A stretch of 64,000 nucleotides of DNA from Trichostrongylus colubriformis (taxonomy: Eukaryota > Nematoda > Chromadorea > Rhabditida > Trichostrongylidae), in contig OZ022261.1 in assembly GCA_963978905.1 (NCBI GenBank), forward strand, positions 32,175,686 to 32,239,685. Reading direction: 5' to 3'. The translations under genes were made by a program, and so were the position numbers. A model generated the notes under the pieces. It was not told the DNA's origin. It worked only from the letters and a program-made list of their open reading frames with translations, and searched no databases. Below, piece after piece: positions 34,057-46,000 of the stretch (position 1 is the first letter of the stretch; the number at the start of each line of letters is the position of its first letter).

Positions 34057-37000
34057 AAGGGCCACCTTGTGAATCATGGCCATGTTGGAATGAAGGGGAA
34101 TGTATTCCAAATGGGACTCGTGGCTACTCCTGCCTTTGTCCAGCACATTTTGCCGGAAAACACTGCCAATTTAGGGTGAGTTCAGCTTTTACGACTCAGA
34201 ACAGAATAGTCTGCCATCCATTCATCGTGCCAAGGAGAAGAAAGGCTTGATTGATCTGGATGAGCAGTGGTCCAGACACGGCACCAGGCACTGGCGAATA
34301 AAAGACGTTAACCTTATTACAGATATCTCAACTGTGTGGCACGTCTCAATGCCAAGCAAATAGCACATGCGTGGTTGACGGCACCGAAGTCTACTGCCCA
34401 CCAACGAAGTACAACGGTAAGTACGGCCCACTGGCAGTTTTTACTGATTCAATGTATACTGTAGTAATGTTGCTTATCAACATCAACAAAGTGGATCAAA
34501 ATAATCAATGAATCGCAGAACCCTAAAAGTCAAAAAAAGATCGGGAAAAATCGGGGACTTGAGCTTCATTCATGACTGGTTGACACCGAGAGATAGAGAT
34601 GTGGCACAAACCTGACCTAATCAAGCACAAAATGTTTGCCTTTTTTGCCTTTCAGAAAAGACAGCATTGATAAGTATGTGGTTCTACGCGGCAAACCAAG
34701 GCATGCTAATTATGAGCGGGAGCTTTACAGCTGGAATCGCTTCTGTACCCCCCCCCGTTCCGTAGACGTGCCATATTCAGCTCCTTTGTGAGATATAGGC
34801 TATCAGCTAAAAGCACTAGGACTACAGCTATCCCACCGGTCCTCTGCTGTGATTCTCAAACGCTCTTGGCTTGACATGGATATGAATTCTGCAAAATTAT
34901 TCAAGGTTTTTTGCTACTTACCGCAATTATGTAGGACGTTGCATGGGTGTGTGCCATTAGGAAAAAAGCACGCGTTGCGTTCGGTGTGCCACGCCATGGT
35001 GCTTCGTAATGGATGGGTTCTGTGCATCAGGAATCAATTTGTACGGCGCCCCTATCTCGCACCATGTCGTCGTGCGCTAAAAGGGTCACGCGAATTCTCA
35101 GTCTTAATGGGTACAATGTGCCATTTTCTACAGTATCAACCATGTAGTGATATAAAAATGTGTACACGTGAACGGGATAGATTGCTGTGCAGAATTCTGA
35201 TAAAGTCACGAAAGTGTTAAGATGATTGATATGATATAATACAACAGTGATTTAATTTACGTGTCAAAATGATATTATAATAATAAAAAATAACGAAAAC
35301 ATTGATTCACGATTATGAGAAACTGAAATAATATCCAACTACTGATATAAGAATAGAATTATTACTATGTACCTATTATACATAATTGTAAAGAACCACA
35401 CTTCTACGTATATTCGTCGCTGAGTACGGATAGTTTTCGCTAATTGCTGAAGAATCCTAATGAACCAAGGGGTAGTTATTTACAGGAAGTGCTTTCTATA
35501 AACATTGTATTTATATCGTAGTTTGGAAGGTGTATTTCAACGTCTAGAACGTCTGTGCTTAGTTTCCTTCTATATAAACTGCTCGCATTTTTCATGAATT
35601 TTCCCCAATATTCCACAAGCTTTAACTGAACACGACGCATTTACCACATTGAGATTACTGCTACTGAAAAACATGGATCAACTCAATTTTATCTAGCCGT
35701 GGACATCCGTATCACAGACTACTCATATAGCGTTTAGAATTAGACCAGAAATGGAAAGACTTTCTGTATAAATAATAGAAATAGAATGATTAGGTTACAG
35801 AAACATTAGAACAATAGATTATTAGAATGATATACATAAACTAGATCATATTAATATACTATTAGAAAGCTGAGTTAAGGTGAAAGGGGTGTCGGTATGT
35901 AATGGATTAGCACATATGCCCGGAAAGCATGAAGTGCGGATTCGAGTCCCGTCCAACACCGAGGCTCTTGCTGATAACTCAGCATCCTTGTAGTAACTTT
36001 CGCATCGCGGGCTACGGCGATAATCAGCAGCTATCTAAAATCAAACATATCAGAATTATTTGAATTTTACGTAGAAAAGATAGCTTAAATTTCAAATGAA
36101 CCAGCTGATGGAGAGAAAGAGTACATCCAAACCACCAAAGAAAAAATTGTTCTCTTCTTTCGCACATGGAGATACTGAGTGTGTGAGCTACCGAATTTCA
36201 TTCCGCGTTTTCTACAGATGTAGAGTTGTTGCCGTGGTTTCTCCTGTATCCATCGTAGTTTCCTCAGCTAATAGATGACCATGACGTAGAACGCTATTCA
36301 GCTCTATGAAAGTACAGGTGAACCTTTCGTCCCATTAGGACGCCTGCCTAAATACATAAATTATTGTGTAAAAGGTGTCTGAAAACGAACCAAAGCTTGG
36401 GAGCGACCTTGTGTTAGTTTAGGTTAGGTCTCACTACTGTGCTAAAAAGAGATGGTTGTCCAATCGCGAGGCCTGATATGACCGTAACCGAATACTATAC
36501 ATCTATTACATTCTTTGAAAGGCAAAGGTCATAGTGAAGTGTACAAATGCTTCAAAATCATCCAGGGCTTTTTAGAAGAAATCAAAATGTGGAACTCGTT
36601 GTCGCGGCACGACAAAGCTAGTTCAGAATCAACAACTTATCTGGAGCTGATTCTCCCCCCCCCCCCCCCCCCCCACCACATCCCCTCTTGCGAGCATCTC
36701 TAATATTATTCAAAATATCGTTAACCTTTGCGGACAAATGTATCAGTTCGTGTTCCTAATCATAGCCGGTCTTTACATGATTCATCTCACAGGCCTTCTG
36801 AAATTCCATATTCCCTCTGTTAGTTCAGTAGCGATTTCGTGATTGCTGCTGAGTTACACCCAGTGGTTTTATTAGGTAGAAGCCATCATTTCATCCTTAT
36901 TGGAAATCGCTTCACTTTCTGTACTATGCGAGTACCAGAAGGAAGGAATAAGTTGCCTTCCAATCTGAGAGTGCAGCAAGTACTCAAAATTGCAACTAAT

Positions 37001-40000
37001 TCAAACTTTCATCTCCAGAGAACTTTCATGATCGCTGGATGGAAGAGTTATAATTTTCACTGAGTGTGCTAGTTACTTTGAAAATTTGCGCTCAGTCATC
37101 TCACTTATATGTTGAAGTTTGACTTGCATTGCACCTATATGGTTACACCACTTCATCACCACTGCACATTCGGCCCCACCCACGAGCTCGCAATGGCCAC
37201 GTTCATACTTAGCACCGACAGGGTTTGGCTGCGTTCACAGATAGCGAGGCGGAGTGGCACGGAGGAAGTGCTGAGACGACGTCAGGCAACGAGACAGAGT
37301 GGCGCAAGTAGAGATGCAGATACATGCAGCCACGCTCTGCCGCCCGCCTGCAAAGTATGAGCGCGACTAAAGTGTCCTCACGGTGAGGATCATGGAAGGG
37401 CTGTAGTTTTTACAAGGAACATAGGTAATGGATTACGCTTACCACCCTTCAGCAAAGTTTGTGAGGGCGTACTTATTCATGTGATTTTTCCTGATGACAG
37501 TTTTAGGTTAACGCTGTGAACCCTATTTCCCAGCGGTAACTGCGAGGCTGTAGACAAAAAGTGATATAGACAGTGAATTGAATAGTAATGATTATAAATG
37601 AAATAGACATGAAACAGAAATGGCAGACTTAACTTTCTGCACTATAGATAGGGAAAGCTTCAAGGAGTCGCCTTTGTCGGACGTTTGGGTTCGTGTGAAA
37701 TTTTAAGGACTGCTGTTATACTTCCAATCGATTCTAGTAGCCAGCTCCCATCTTCTAATATGGTGAATCAGTCACAGCCCCATAGCTCCGTCATGACCCT
37801 TTAGACTATTATGCTGGAAATGTCACTCACTTATTCTCTCAATCCTGCTTTTTCAAGCTCGGCAAAGCATTTCATTATCGAAATACTCCGAACGCATAGT
37901 AACTAGAAATATGCTGCATGAATTCCATCCATCGTGATTGGAAAATGGACAAAAAAACTCCACTTTGTAGTGCAAAATGGAAGAAATCAATGATCTGCTC
38001 TGAAAGGGGAATTCGTAAACGGCTCAGGATAGGCAACTATGACTTTGAGATAACACGAGCTCATCGTCTCATCTTCACGTCGGGGGCGTGGCTTGCAAGG
38101 GGTGGAGTAAGTGTGTTGACTGTGTTCGGCGAGTCCGCATGCGCTATCAGTTATTTCAATAATGACAGGCAGGAGGTCGTAATATACTAACTAAGAATAG
38201 ATTACTCTAGACAATCGAATTTCTTGAGGCCAACAAGGTGCATATATTGTACATCAGCTTGGAAATATTATTTTTAAATAATTGAGCATTTAGGATGGGA
38301 CCGTAAAGTAGCTGTCAACTTGTTACGATCAGGATTTGTAGCTAAGGATTTGGAGGCTTTGCTAAAACTCATTATATTTGAAATGCTCGCAGTAGAAACC
38401 TCAGATGACTGGTCGATATATCGAGTCTCGTCGCGATCAACCGAGCGTCTAATCAGGTGCAGCCATGGGTGAAGAATTCTCAAGCAGCATGGTTTTTGCT
38501 CAAATTCATTTTTGGGTCGTGAGACGATGAGGTGGGCTTCTAAAAAAAGACGTCAATGATAATCCATGCTATCTAGTGGTAGCAGTCTATATTCATCGAT
38601 CTACGATTTTTTTCGGTTTAGTTTACCAACATAATCATTCATGGAAAGGAGGAGAGTGGTCGTTTGGTCTGGGTAGGTTTAAAGGGTTACATCCTACATA
38701 ATTGTCACGTAACGGAACCCTCAACCGCTGTAATCGTTTACGGCCAAATACGAGCGGTGGCGTGTACCTTGATCGACGCTCTGCCGGTTACCTTTCCCGC
38801 TTCTCTACTGGCATGATTGAATTTGAGAGCGCACACACAAACTCGTCCAAGTCAGGCAGGATAATCGTCATCCATGCTCCGCCCATCTCACAAGTCACAC
38901 CCCTTCGAATCCACCGATTGATCCGTAATTCTACTTTTGTCCTGGCTCCAATAGCAGCTAGTTAGCCTTCCCCTCCTATACCGAGCAGCTAAATGTGGTT
39001 TGATTGTCTATTTCATTTCCACTCCCAGAAATCTTATAGTGTCTGGCTCCAGTTAATCCTGTCCCAATTCCAAGTCCCAATGAACATTTTCTGTTCTGTC
39101 AATCTTGAGATGCACTCCTGTTGAGGCATTAGATTGAGTTGCGAATTTCCTATTATCGCCATTCATTATCCGCATGTTAGCCACAGGATTGAAAGGCGGA
39201 TGAGGGAAATCCTCTTGAGAGACGATACTCGTAGAGCATCACAGTGATGATACGGGGGAGACTGTTTTATAACGAGCGTCAAGCTGAAAGCGATATGAGC
39301 TCGAAAGATGTGCATAAACAAACGAGAAGGATCGCTTGGCGTTGGTTATTCTCCTATTTTCAAGATATGCCACTGGTCCAACTTCCATTCATAGTGGTAG
39401 TGACTTTCGAATGGGTATCCATCCAATACTGGCACCGGTAAGGTCACTTAATAACCTGCTGATATCCATATGGGCCCCTCTGGTCCCCTTCAAGGACACC
39501 TTGGGGGTAATTTTGGCAGAAATAAAGTAGCAGTGATATATGAAAGTCGAGTTACTCAGTAGTGCAGCAGTAGAGGAAGAGGAACGAAATGATGAAATCC
39601 GAAAAGTGGCCGACCCTTTCCACTCACTCCCTTTGCCCCTCTGCATCACTGGCCGCTGAAGGAATACAGGCGGTGAGGGGCCAAGCCAGCGAACGTTGCT
39701 CCGTGTCTCGCAAAAACTCGTCCAACGAGTAGTACAGGACAGCGTGAATGGCAGCGCTGCGAGATTGCGATAAGGACTCTCAGGCGCGTTTTCCAATGCG
39801 AATTTCGCCGAAGATCATCTCTTATGAATTCGAGTGTTCCTTTGCAAAAAACATGCCTTAGCAATTCTCATTTTTTCTTCACCCTAGTGGAGCTTTTAAC
39901 AGTTCTAAAAGGTATGGTTGGCGGTTAAGGCAGCTCATGCGTCAGTTAACAGCTCTATTCTTGCTAGGTCACCTTTGCCTCTTTGGCTTCACCAAGTCCA

Positions 40001-43000
40001 GCAAAAACATGAATAGCGCTTTTTATGGACTGGTTCCGACAAAAAGCCGCGTGCAATTGGCAGATCCTGGTGTCCGTAAAGTACCACCCCGGAATCGTCG
40101 ACATTGGCTTTATTCTTCTACGCCATTTGTGATTGTTTTCAAGTGAGTGTTGACCGGGATTAGTCGGGCTTGGCTGCGTAGCACACAGCAAACATCGAGT
40201 AGGCCACAACGGATGAAAGCCCCGCATTTTCATCCCCTGAGGATACCTCGCCTCAATTCTTGAAGTGCAACGTGCTTTGCGTTGATAGAGGCGTTGTAGT
40301 CGAACGACAACAGGCCGCTGTGACGTGACTTCTACACAGCGACGCTAGTGACGGTGCTCCTGGTTCTACCATCATTTCTACCGTACCGATGGCGTCCACC
40401 AGAACTTCAAATGCATAATATTGCGCGAATGTATCTTATCAATCCACTTGGTAGGTTTATTTCAATCAAATTTCCTGCTTGTTGGTGCTATCCCTTATCA
40501 TTTTTGAATTTCGACTCCTTTTTCATTTGTTGTGAAATATGAAATCCTGCCATACAGTCTCTCGCTACTCCTCTGGTTTCACCCAATTTTGAAATCAGGG
40601 CAACGCTCACTGGCCCCACAGTTTTTGTCAAGTTAGAAGCAGGGGCTCATTGCATTTCTCCAGGAATAAGGTCATGAAAATTTCTGGTTTAATAATACAA
40701 TCCCCATAAAAATTTTATTCCTAGTCTCGCTTTTGGTTCGTTCTGGTAATTATAATGTTCTGGTTAGCAAAAATATATAAGCATTTTTTGACCTCCATGG
40801 TGGATGAGGAAGAGAATATGTCGAAAATAAAAATGTACGTAGCTTTTTGCCTTCTAATTACTCCATTTCTGAATCCCTCAAATATTCAACAGTTATTCGA
40901 AAAAAACAGTACTGGGAGTAATTTTGCAGAAGAAGTTTTGTCATATAAATATAGACGTTTGTAAAAAGATGAAGAGAATGTTGAGGAACACAGAGAAGAA
41001 AAAACGGCATTAACTTATTGCATGACCTAATGTGTGCATAATTCGTGTTTCATGTGCAATACGTGAAGTGTACTGGAAACCTTCGCACAAATTCATCAGC
41101 ATAATGGAATGTTGCACCAAGTCCTTTACTTATTTATTTTAATAAGCTATCGTGATGTGTTTGAACAGAGAGTACCTCTGTGCACTCAGCTTTTTTCTAT
41201 TCACACATTCATCCTTTTACTTGCATTTTACATTTTTCTATGAGATATCTACCTCTATGAATATCGCCTAAAAGGCTCGCATAATAGATCACATGAGAAA
41301 CTATGAAATACTGACCAAAAAGATCCACCTACATAATATCCCTTTTTAGCTGTAATGCGCTTCAAGTAGGCGAATATTCGAAACCATTTGCGTACGGAAT
41401 CTTGTATCGTAAACATTGATTCACTATTTCTCGAAAAAAGAACTAACTTCTGAGTGAAATTGTAAGCGATGGGTGTCGCATAAATTGATATATTCTTTCC
41501 CAAACTCTCACTCGTTTCGGGGAGCAAAGCTATGTCGAACGAGAATTTTTGTCGCAAGTCTCCAAATCGAAGGGAATCCAGTTGACCTTGTATTTTTATT
41601 CGATTGACCGCTTTTAGGTGAGTGCACTTTTATTGATGCCGACTGCACTTTATTGTGAACTTTATTAAGCGCAAATCCGGCTTTTGCCACGTGTTTGCCT
41701 TATGTTTTGGAAGTTTTTTTGGTTTATGTTTTTTTTGTGATGATAAATGGAATGAAGTAAGCAGCGATTCAATCAAAAAGTAGTACTTCTGTGGTTATAT
41801 AAAAAAGGAGTTCAGTGCAAGCTCTGTCATTGGAATGTCGTATGGAGTGTTCAAAAGCCATCGGATCTTGAAATGCCTTGCAATCTTATCTAGAGACGTA
41901 AGAACATGAGGTTTCCGATGTTGGCAGGTTCCTTTCTGTGATGCAACGCGTAGTTCTCTTTTTTGTAATGTTGGTAATATTTGATTGCGTTGTGGCCTTT
42001 ACGATAACTTTTGGAAGGGAGCTACCGATTAACAAATCGCTCTTTCATTCCAGCAGAGACGGGTGTTGTACCTATCATTGTAAGACACTTGGTCAGCTCA
42101 AACAGCAGTGGTCAGATATTTGATCCTAACTGTCTTCAAATTTACGCCAAAACAACTGCGATCTGGATCCAAAATGTAAAATCGCTTGGGGTAACTGCCA
42201 AACGAAGCAAAGAAAACTCATAGGGGATGCATAATGTTCTCGCAGTGGTTGAATGGCCTAATGGATAATGGTATGGACTGGCAATGGCACGTTGGAGGAG
42301 GCGTTTATGGTCCATTTCCCCTCGACGTCCTCGCTTTTGCATTTTCTTGGTTTTCTTTGTCCAGCGCTATATTTCCGTGAAATATAGCGAAATGTGCCTT
42401 TATGAGAAACATTTAGGAACAATGTTATTGTTTCGATTATTATCATTCCTACTATGGTTATTATTAATGTAAAACATAGTCTCACCACTGATGTGTAGCT
42501 CATTGTTACATAATTTGGTAATTTCATTGGATCGCAGCATGTGCACTTTCGGAGGTAGTAATATTTTCTGCCCCCCCCCTCTCCCTCCCTCCCTATTCCA
42601 CTTGCACCGAAGTCGGTATCTGAGAACAGTGTTTATTGCATCTTATTTGAATCTGGTCATATTTCTTATCGTACTGCTGCCGGAATCAGGGAAAAAAACC
42701 AAGTGCTTTCGAGACCTCAAAAGGTATCCAAGATATCCTGGGGTCTCTGATGAGGACTTCGTCAATATGGAGCCTGAAGGACGTGAAACCTCTCATATGA
42801 AGAATTTCTTGAAGCTCAACGTGATGAATCGCCGTGCACGATCACGCGCATGTGCCTCAGTTTGAAACAACATGCAGCGATACATAATGCTGACACATCG
42901 GAGAGGTTTCAGAGGGAAGGCAATGGTTTTTCTTTCCGAAATTTAGCACGGGACGTTGAGAACAGCCGATACGTTTACGCCTGCCATTTCTCTTGCACGT

Positions 43001-46000
43001 GAGCGGAGGGGATCACGTATTCTGGGTCTTTGTCGCTGGTATCTCTCTTAGGCGGCTTCATTCAAGACACTTTTGTCTAGTTTTCTAACCTTGCTCTTTT
43101 GAACTTGTTCGATAGCGGCCTGCGAGAAGAACACAGAAACTCAGATTTAGGCGAATCAAAAGGTTTCCCCTTGTCTGCCCTCACTGGAACTGTTGTCATT
43201 AATGAATGCAACAAGCTGCCCTGAATTATCGAGAAACGTGCCTTCAAACATTATTTATATATGTCCATATTTTTCATTCTCAAGAGGACTGCAATGTATT
43301 CACGGCATTTGGATTTCGTTGAGCTTTATATATGTCCATATTTTTCATTCTCAAGAGGCTACAATTTATTCACGGCATTTGGATTTCCTTGAGCTCAATG
43401 TCATAAGGAAAAATAGTTAAGGAAACTGTAAGTATGTATGCATCGAACGTATTGCACCAATACTGGGTAGAAGGTGTATTTCTGAACACTGCTTATTACT
43501 GTTCAGACCGTTTTATTTAAAATACATTCCCAGCTGTGTCGACTAACGAGGCACTCGATGCATTCGGTGAAGCATGCTGAAAAAATTTTTGCTTTCAAGC
43601 AGTGGTTGACGATTTATCCCCAAAAGGCACTTGTGAATCCCTCTGGAGAATTCTTGAAATGTTGTTGATGGTTCTCCTTGGCTGATCTTCGAATCTTTCA
43701 TATTCGTCAAAAAGTTCTCAGAATTGGAATATAGATGGGTGCAGAGTTCTTCGCGAAAAATTACGCAGCCTATTCTCCTTGTTAGTAACAACACGACCTA
43801 CTCTCCGTTGCACCCTTGCACTGCGCCATGTACCTATTTCGCATTTGGTAACGTGCACATGGAGGATGCGTAAGTGGTGTAAGCCCGTGTTACTTTCCGC
43901 CACAGCCTCCGATTTCCACGGAATAGGTGAATTGGTACCAGACTCGTCTGAGGAGATAAAAGCACTGACTTGAAGCTCCTAGTTGCACATACTATTACAC
44001 TATCCTTTTTTGTTACACAGGAACTTACTTTGGTTATTAATTCTCACTTATCATAGTTCCTTTGTTATCACTATCTCTCCACAGATTCTCCTGTTTTGCC
44101 ATCCCTTTTTTTGGAGAGCCTCTGAGGCTGACAAAACACAGTGGTTCATGTGAGGTTGAGGCGATACAGACCACTTTTCTCATGTAAAAGATCCGAAGTT
44201 TCAGTGACACTGTTTCCTTCTTTTATTGTACGTCGGCTGGAGTCCGCAAGTCATTAAGGAGGCCAAGTTGCATTTACCTCCATGATTCTGAATGGAATTA
44301 GAATGCGTGGTGCATCCCAACAGGGACTGATTATTGTCAGAACTTTATCCTTTATCGACGGAGTCATGCGTCAGTCGAGGAAACCTAGAGGGAAAACGAG
44401 CCTGACTGATAGCCGAGAAAACCTACCGGAAGGAAGGGAGAGGTCTTACGCTATTGGCCTGTTCAGAGGATCAGATGATGGGAGGAGAAGGGTAATTCTG
44501 ATCACCTCGTATGTAGTAGAATATGTGAAAAAGTAACCCCCTTAATGGTTGCTGCTTCTGGAGATCTTGGATCTGTGTTCCCAGTTGTTTCTTCCAAATC
44601 TCCTCCCACGTTTCTCCCAATGCGATGCTTCCCCATTTGTAGATAGGTGAGATCTTGAAATGGCAGGGGCTGGTTATGGGTAGTAAAGGAAACAGCAATC
44701 ACTGTAGTGGGGTAGTATCCCAAACCTTTCAAGGAAATGGGGGCCATATCAGCACTGCTTATTCCCTTTACTTAGCATTAAACTGAGTCATGGATCCCTT
44801 AGCAACCCCCATGTAATTCTTATCAAATCTCGGCAGCCGAACCCTTGAGTGTCTTTGTTCTTTCATAGTCGCTGCATGAAGCGTCCGATCCAGCATGGCT
44901 TCTGCTTCCTTTTCACAGGCGCGTTTTTACACACCATTACTTGTCAGACATAAATTTTCGATAAAGTTCGATTCTTTATTCTTGCACCCGGGGAATATTT
45001 AACACTTCCAAACGTGGTAGATCATTTTCGGTCTTGGAAAATACTAACGTTCTCAAAGATACCGGTCAGACACGATTGCGGAGCATGTTCAGCTTACCAT
45101 TTGATCATGTCTTATGCCAAATATGCCAAAAGGAGCATTGAAATCCGGTATTATTAAAATAGAAGTGTCCTCTGTAGCTAGTAGAAGAACTCAACAAGAT
45201 GCAAAAACAGCCTCTCTGAAAGGCCATCTCCTTTAGTTCATGGAGCGTGACAGTTATCTCTCGCACTTGAGCGAACGTTCATCAAAGGCCTTGGAAGTCT
45301 GCACAGAAAGTCGTTTTACAAGTGGAAAGCAGATCCGAGATCAGCATTCAAAAATACATCGACCTAATGTATCCCATCACAAACGGTCATTGAACCTCAG
45401 ATCCTTTTTTTGTGTGGTTTGAGGAGCTTAGGATATATTCTCGAATATAGAGGGGAGCATTTCATTTTTTGTTTCGGAGCCTAGCTCGTGTTTTCGTAAC
45501 GCATCGGGAGATTTTGTGGTTTCATTCAACAAGTTTACCACGGTAGAAGATGAAAGTAATTATTCTGGCTGAAATACCACTTGTAGAAGTACTACAAGGA
45601 CCTGGTCACGAATATGAGATTTTTTATACATTGCGACAATTTGGTGTGTTGCATGCATCATGCTGCCCTTTTTCGTCCCTTTCGTCCCCGTCCCGTCTGC
45701 ATCCCTTTTTCGCTAATTTTCGCCAAAAAAAAACTTACAAGAATTAGACATCGCTAAAATAGACTTTAGTAGGCGAGAACAACTCGCCTCAAGTGAACTA
45801 CCGGAGAAGGAGAGCCACTTTTTCGTTTTCATTGTCCCGTTCGAAGCTGACCTGCCCCCAGACTGCTCTGTACTTGTGCACTTTTTACCTACACTGGTGT
45901 ACCAGAATAAACTAACTAGCAAGTTTTGCAAGGTGCTGTGGTGGAAAAATCGAAGTTCTTTATTCGTTGAGACGCTCAAACTGTGTCTAAACGTAACGGT

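Larger units (their letters stand above)
34417..45986. other. First part of the 20.7-kb intron
   Basis: Contains a tRNA-like repeat at 35,888, a run of 20 C at 36,655, a palindromic repeat at 37,195, a fragment of the hairpin-array mariner family at about 40,766-41,030, a tandem duplication at 43,254 and a split SINE at 43,906-44,356. Plus-strand frames such as 34,849-35,220 and 38,702-38,965 have no splice support and are not called. Confidence 0.5.

Noticed and set aside
41941..42123. Insulin-like peptide
   Set aside because: Only the CCxxxC part matches. The B-chain cysteines and the fourth A-chain cysteine are absent.
42491..42865. Plus-strand frame of 124 codons with a hydrophobic segment
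   Set aside because: A rival frame in the same bases has an acceptor and donor, phases do not fit neighbours, and no family is recognised.
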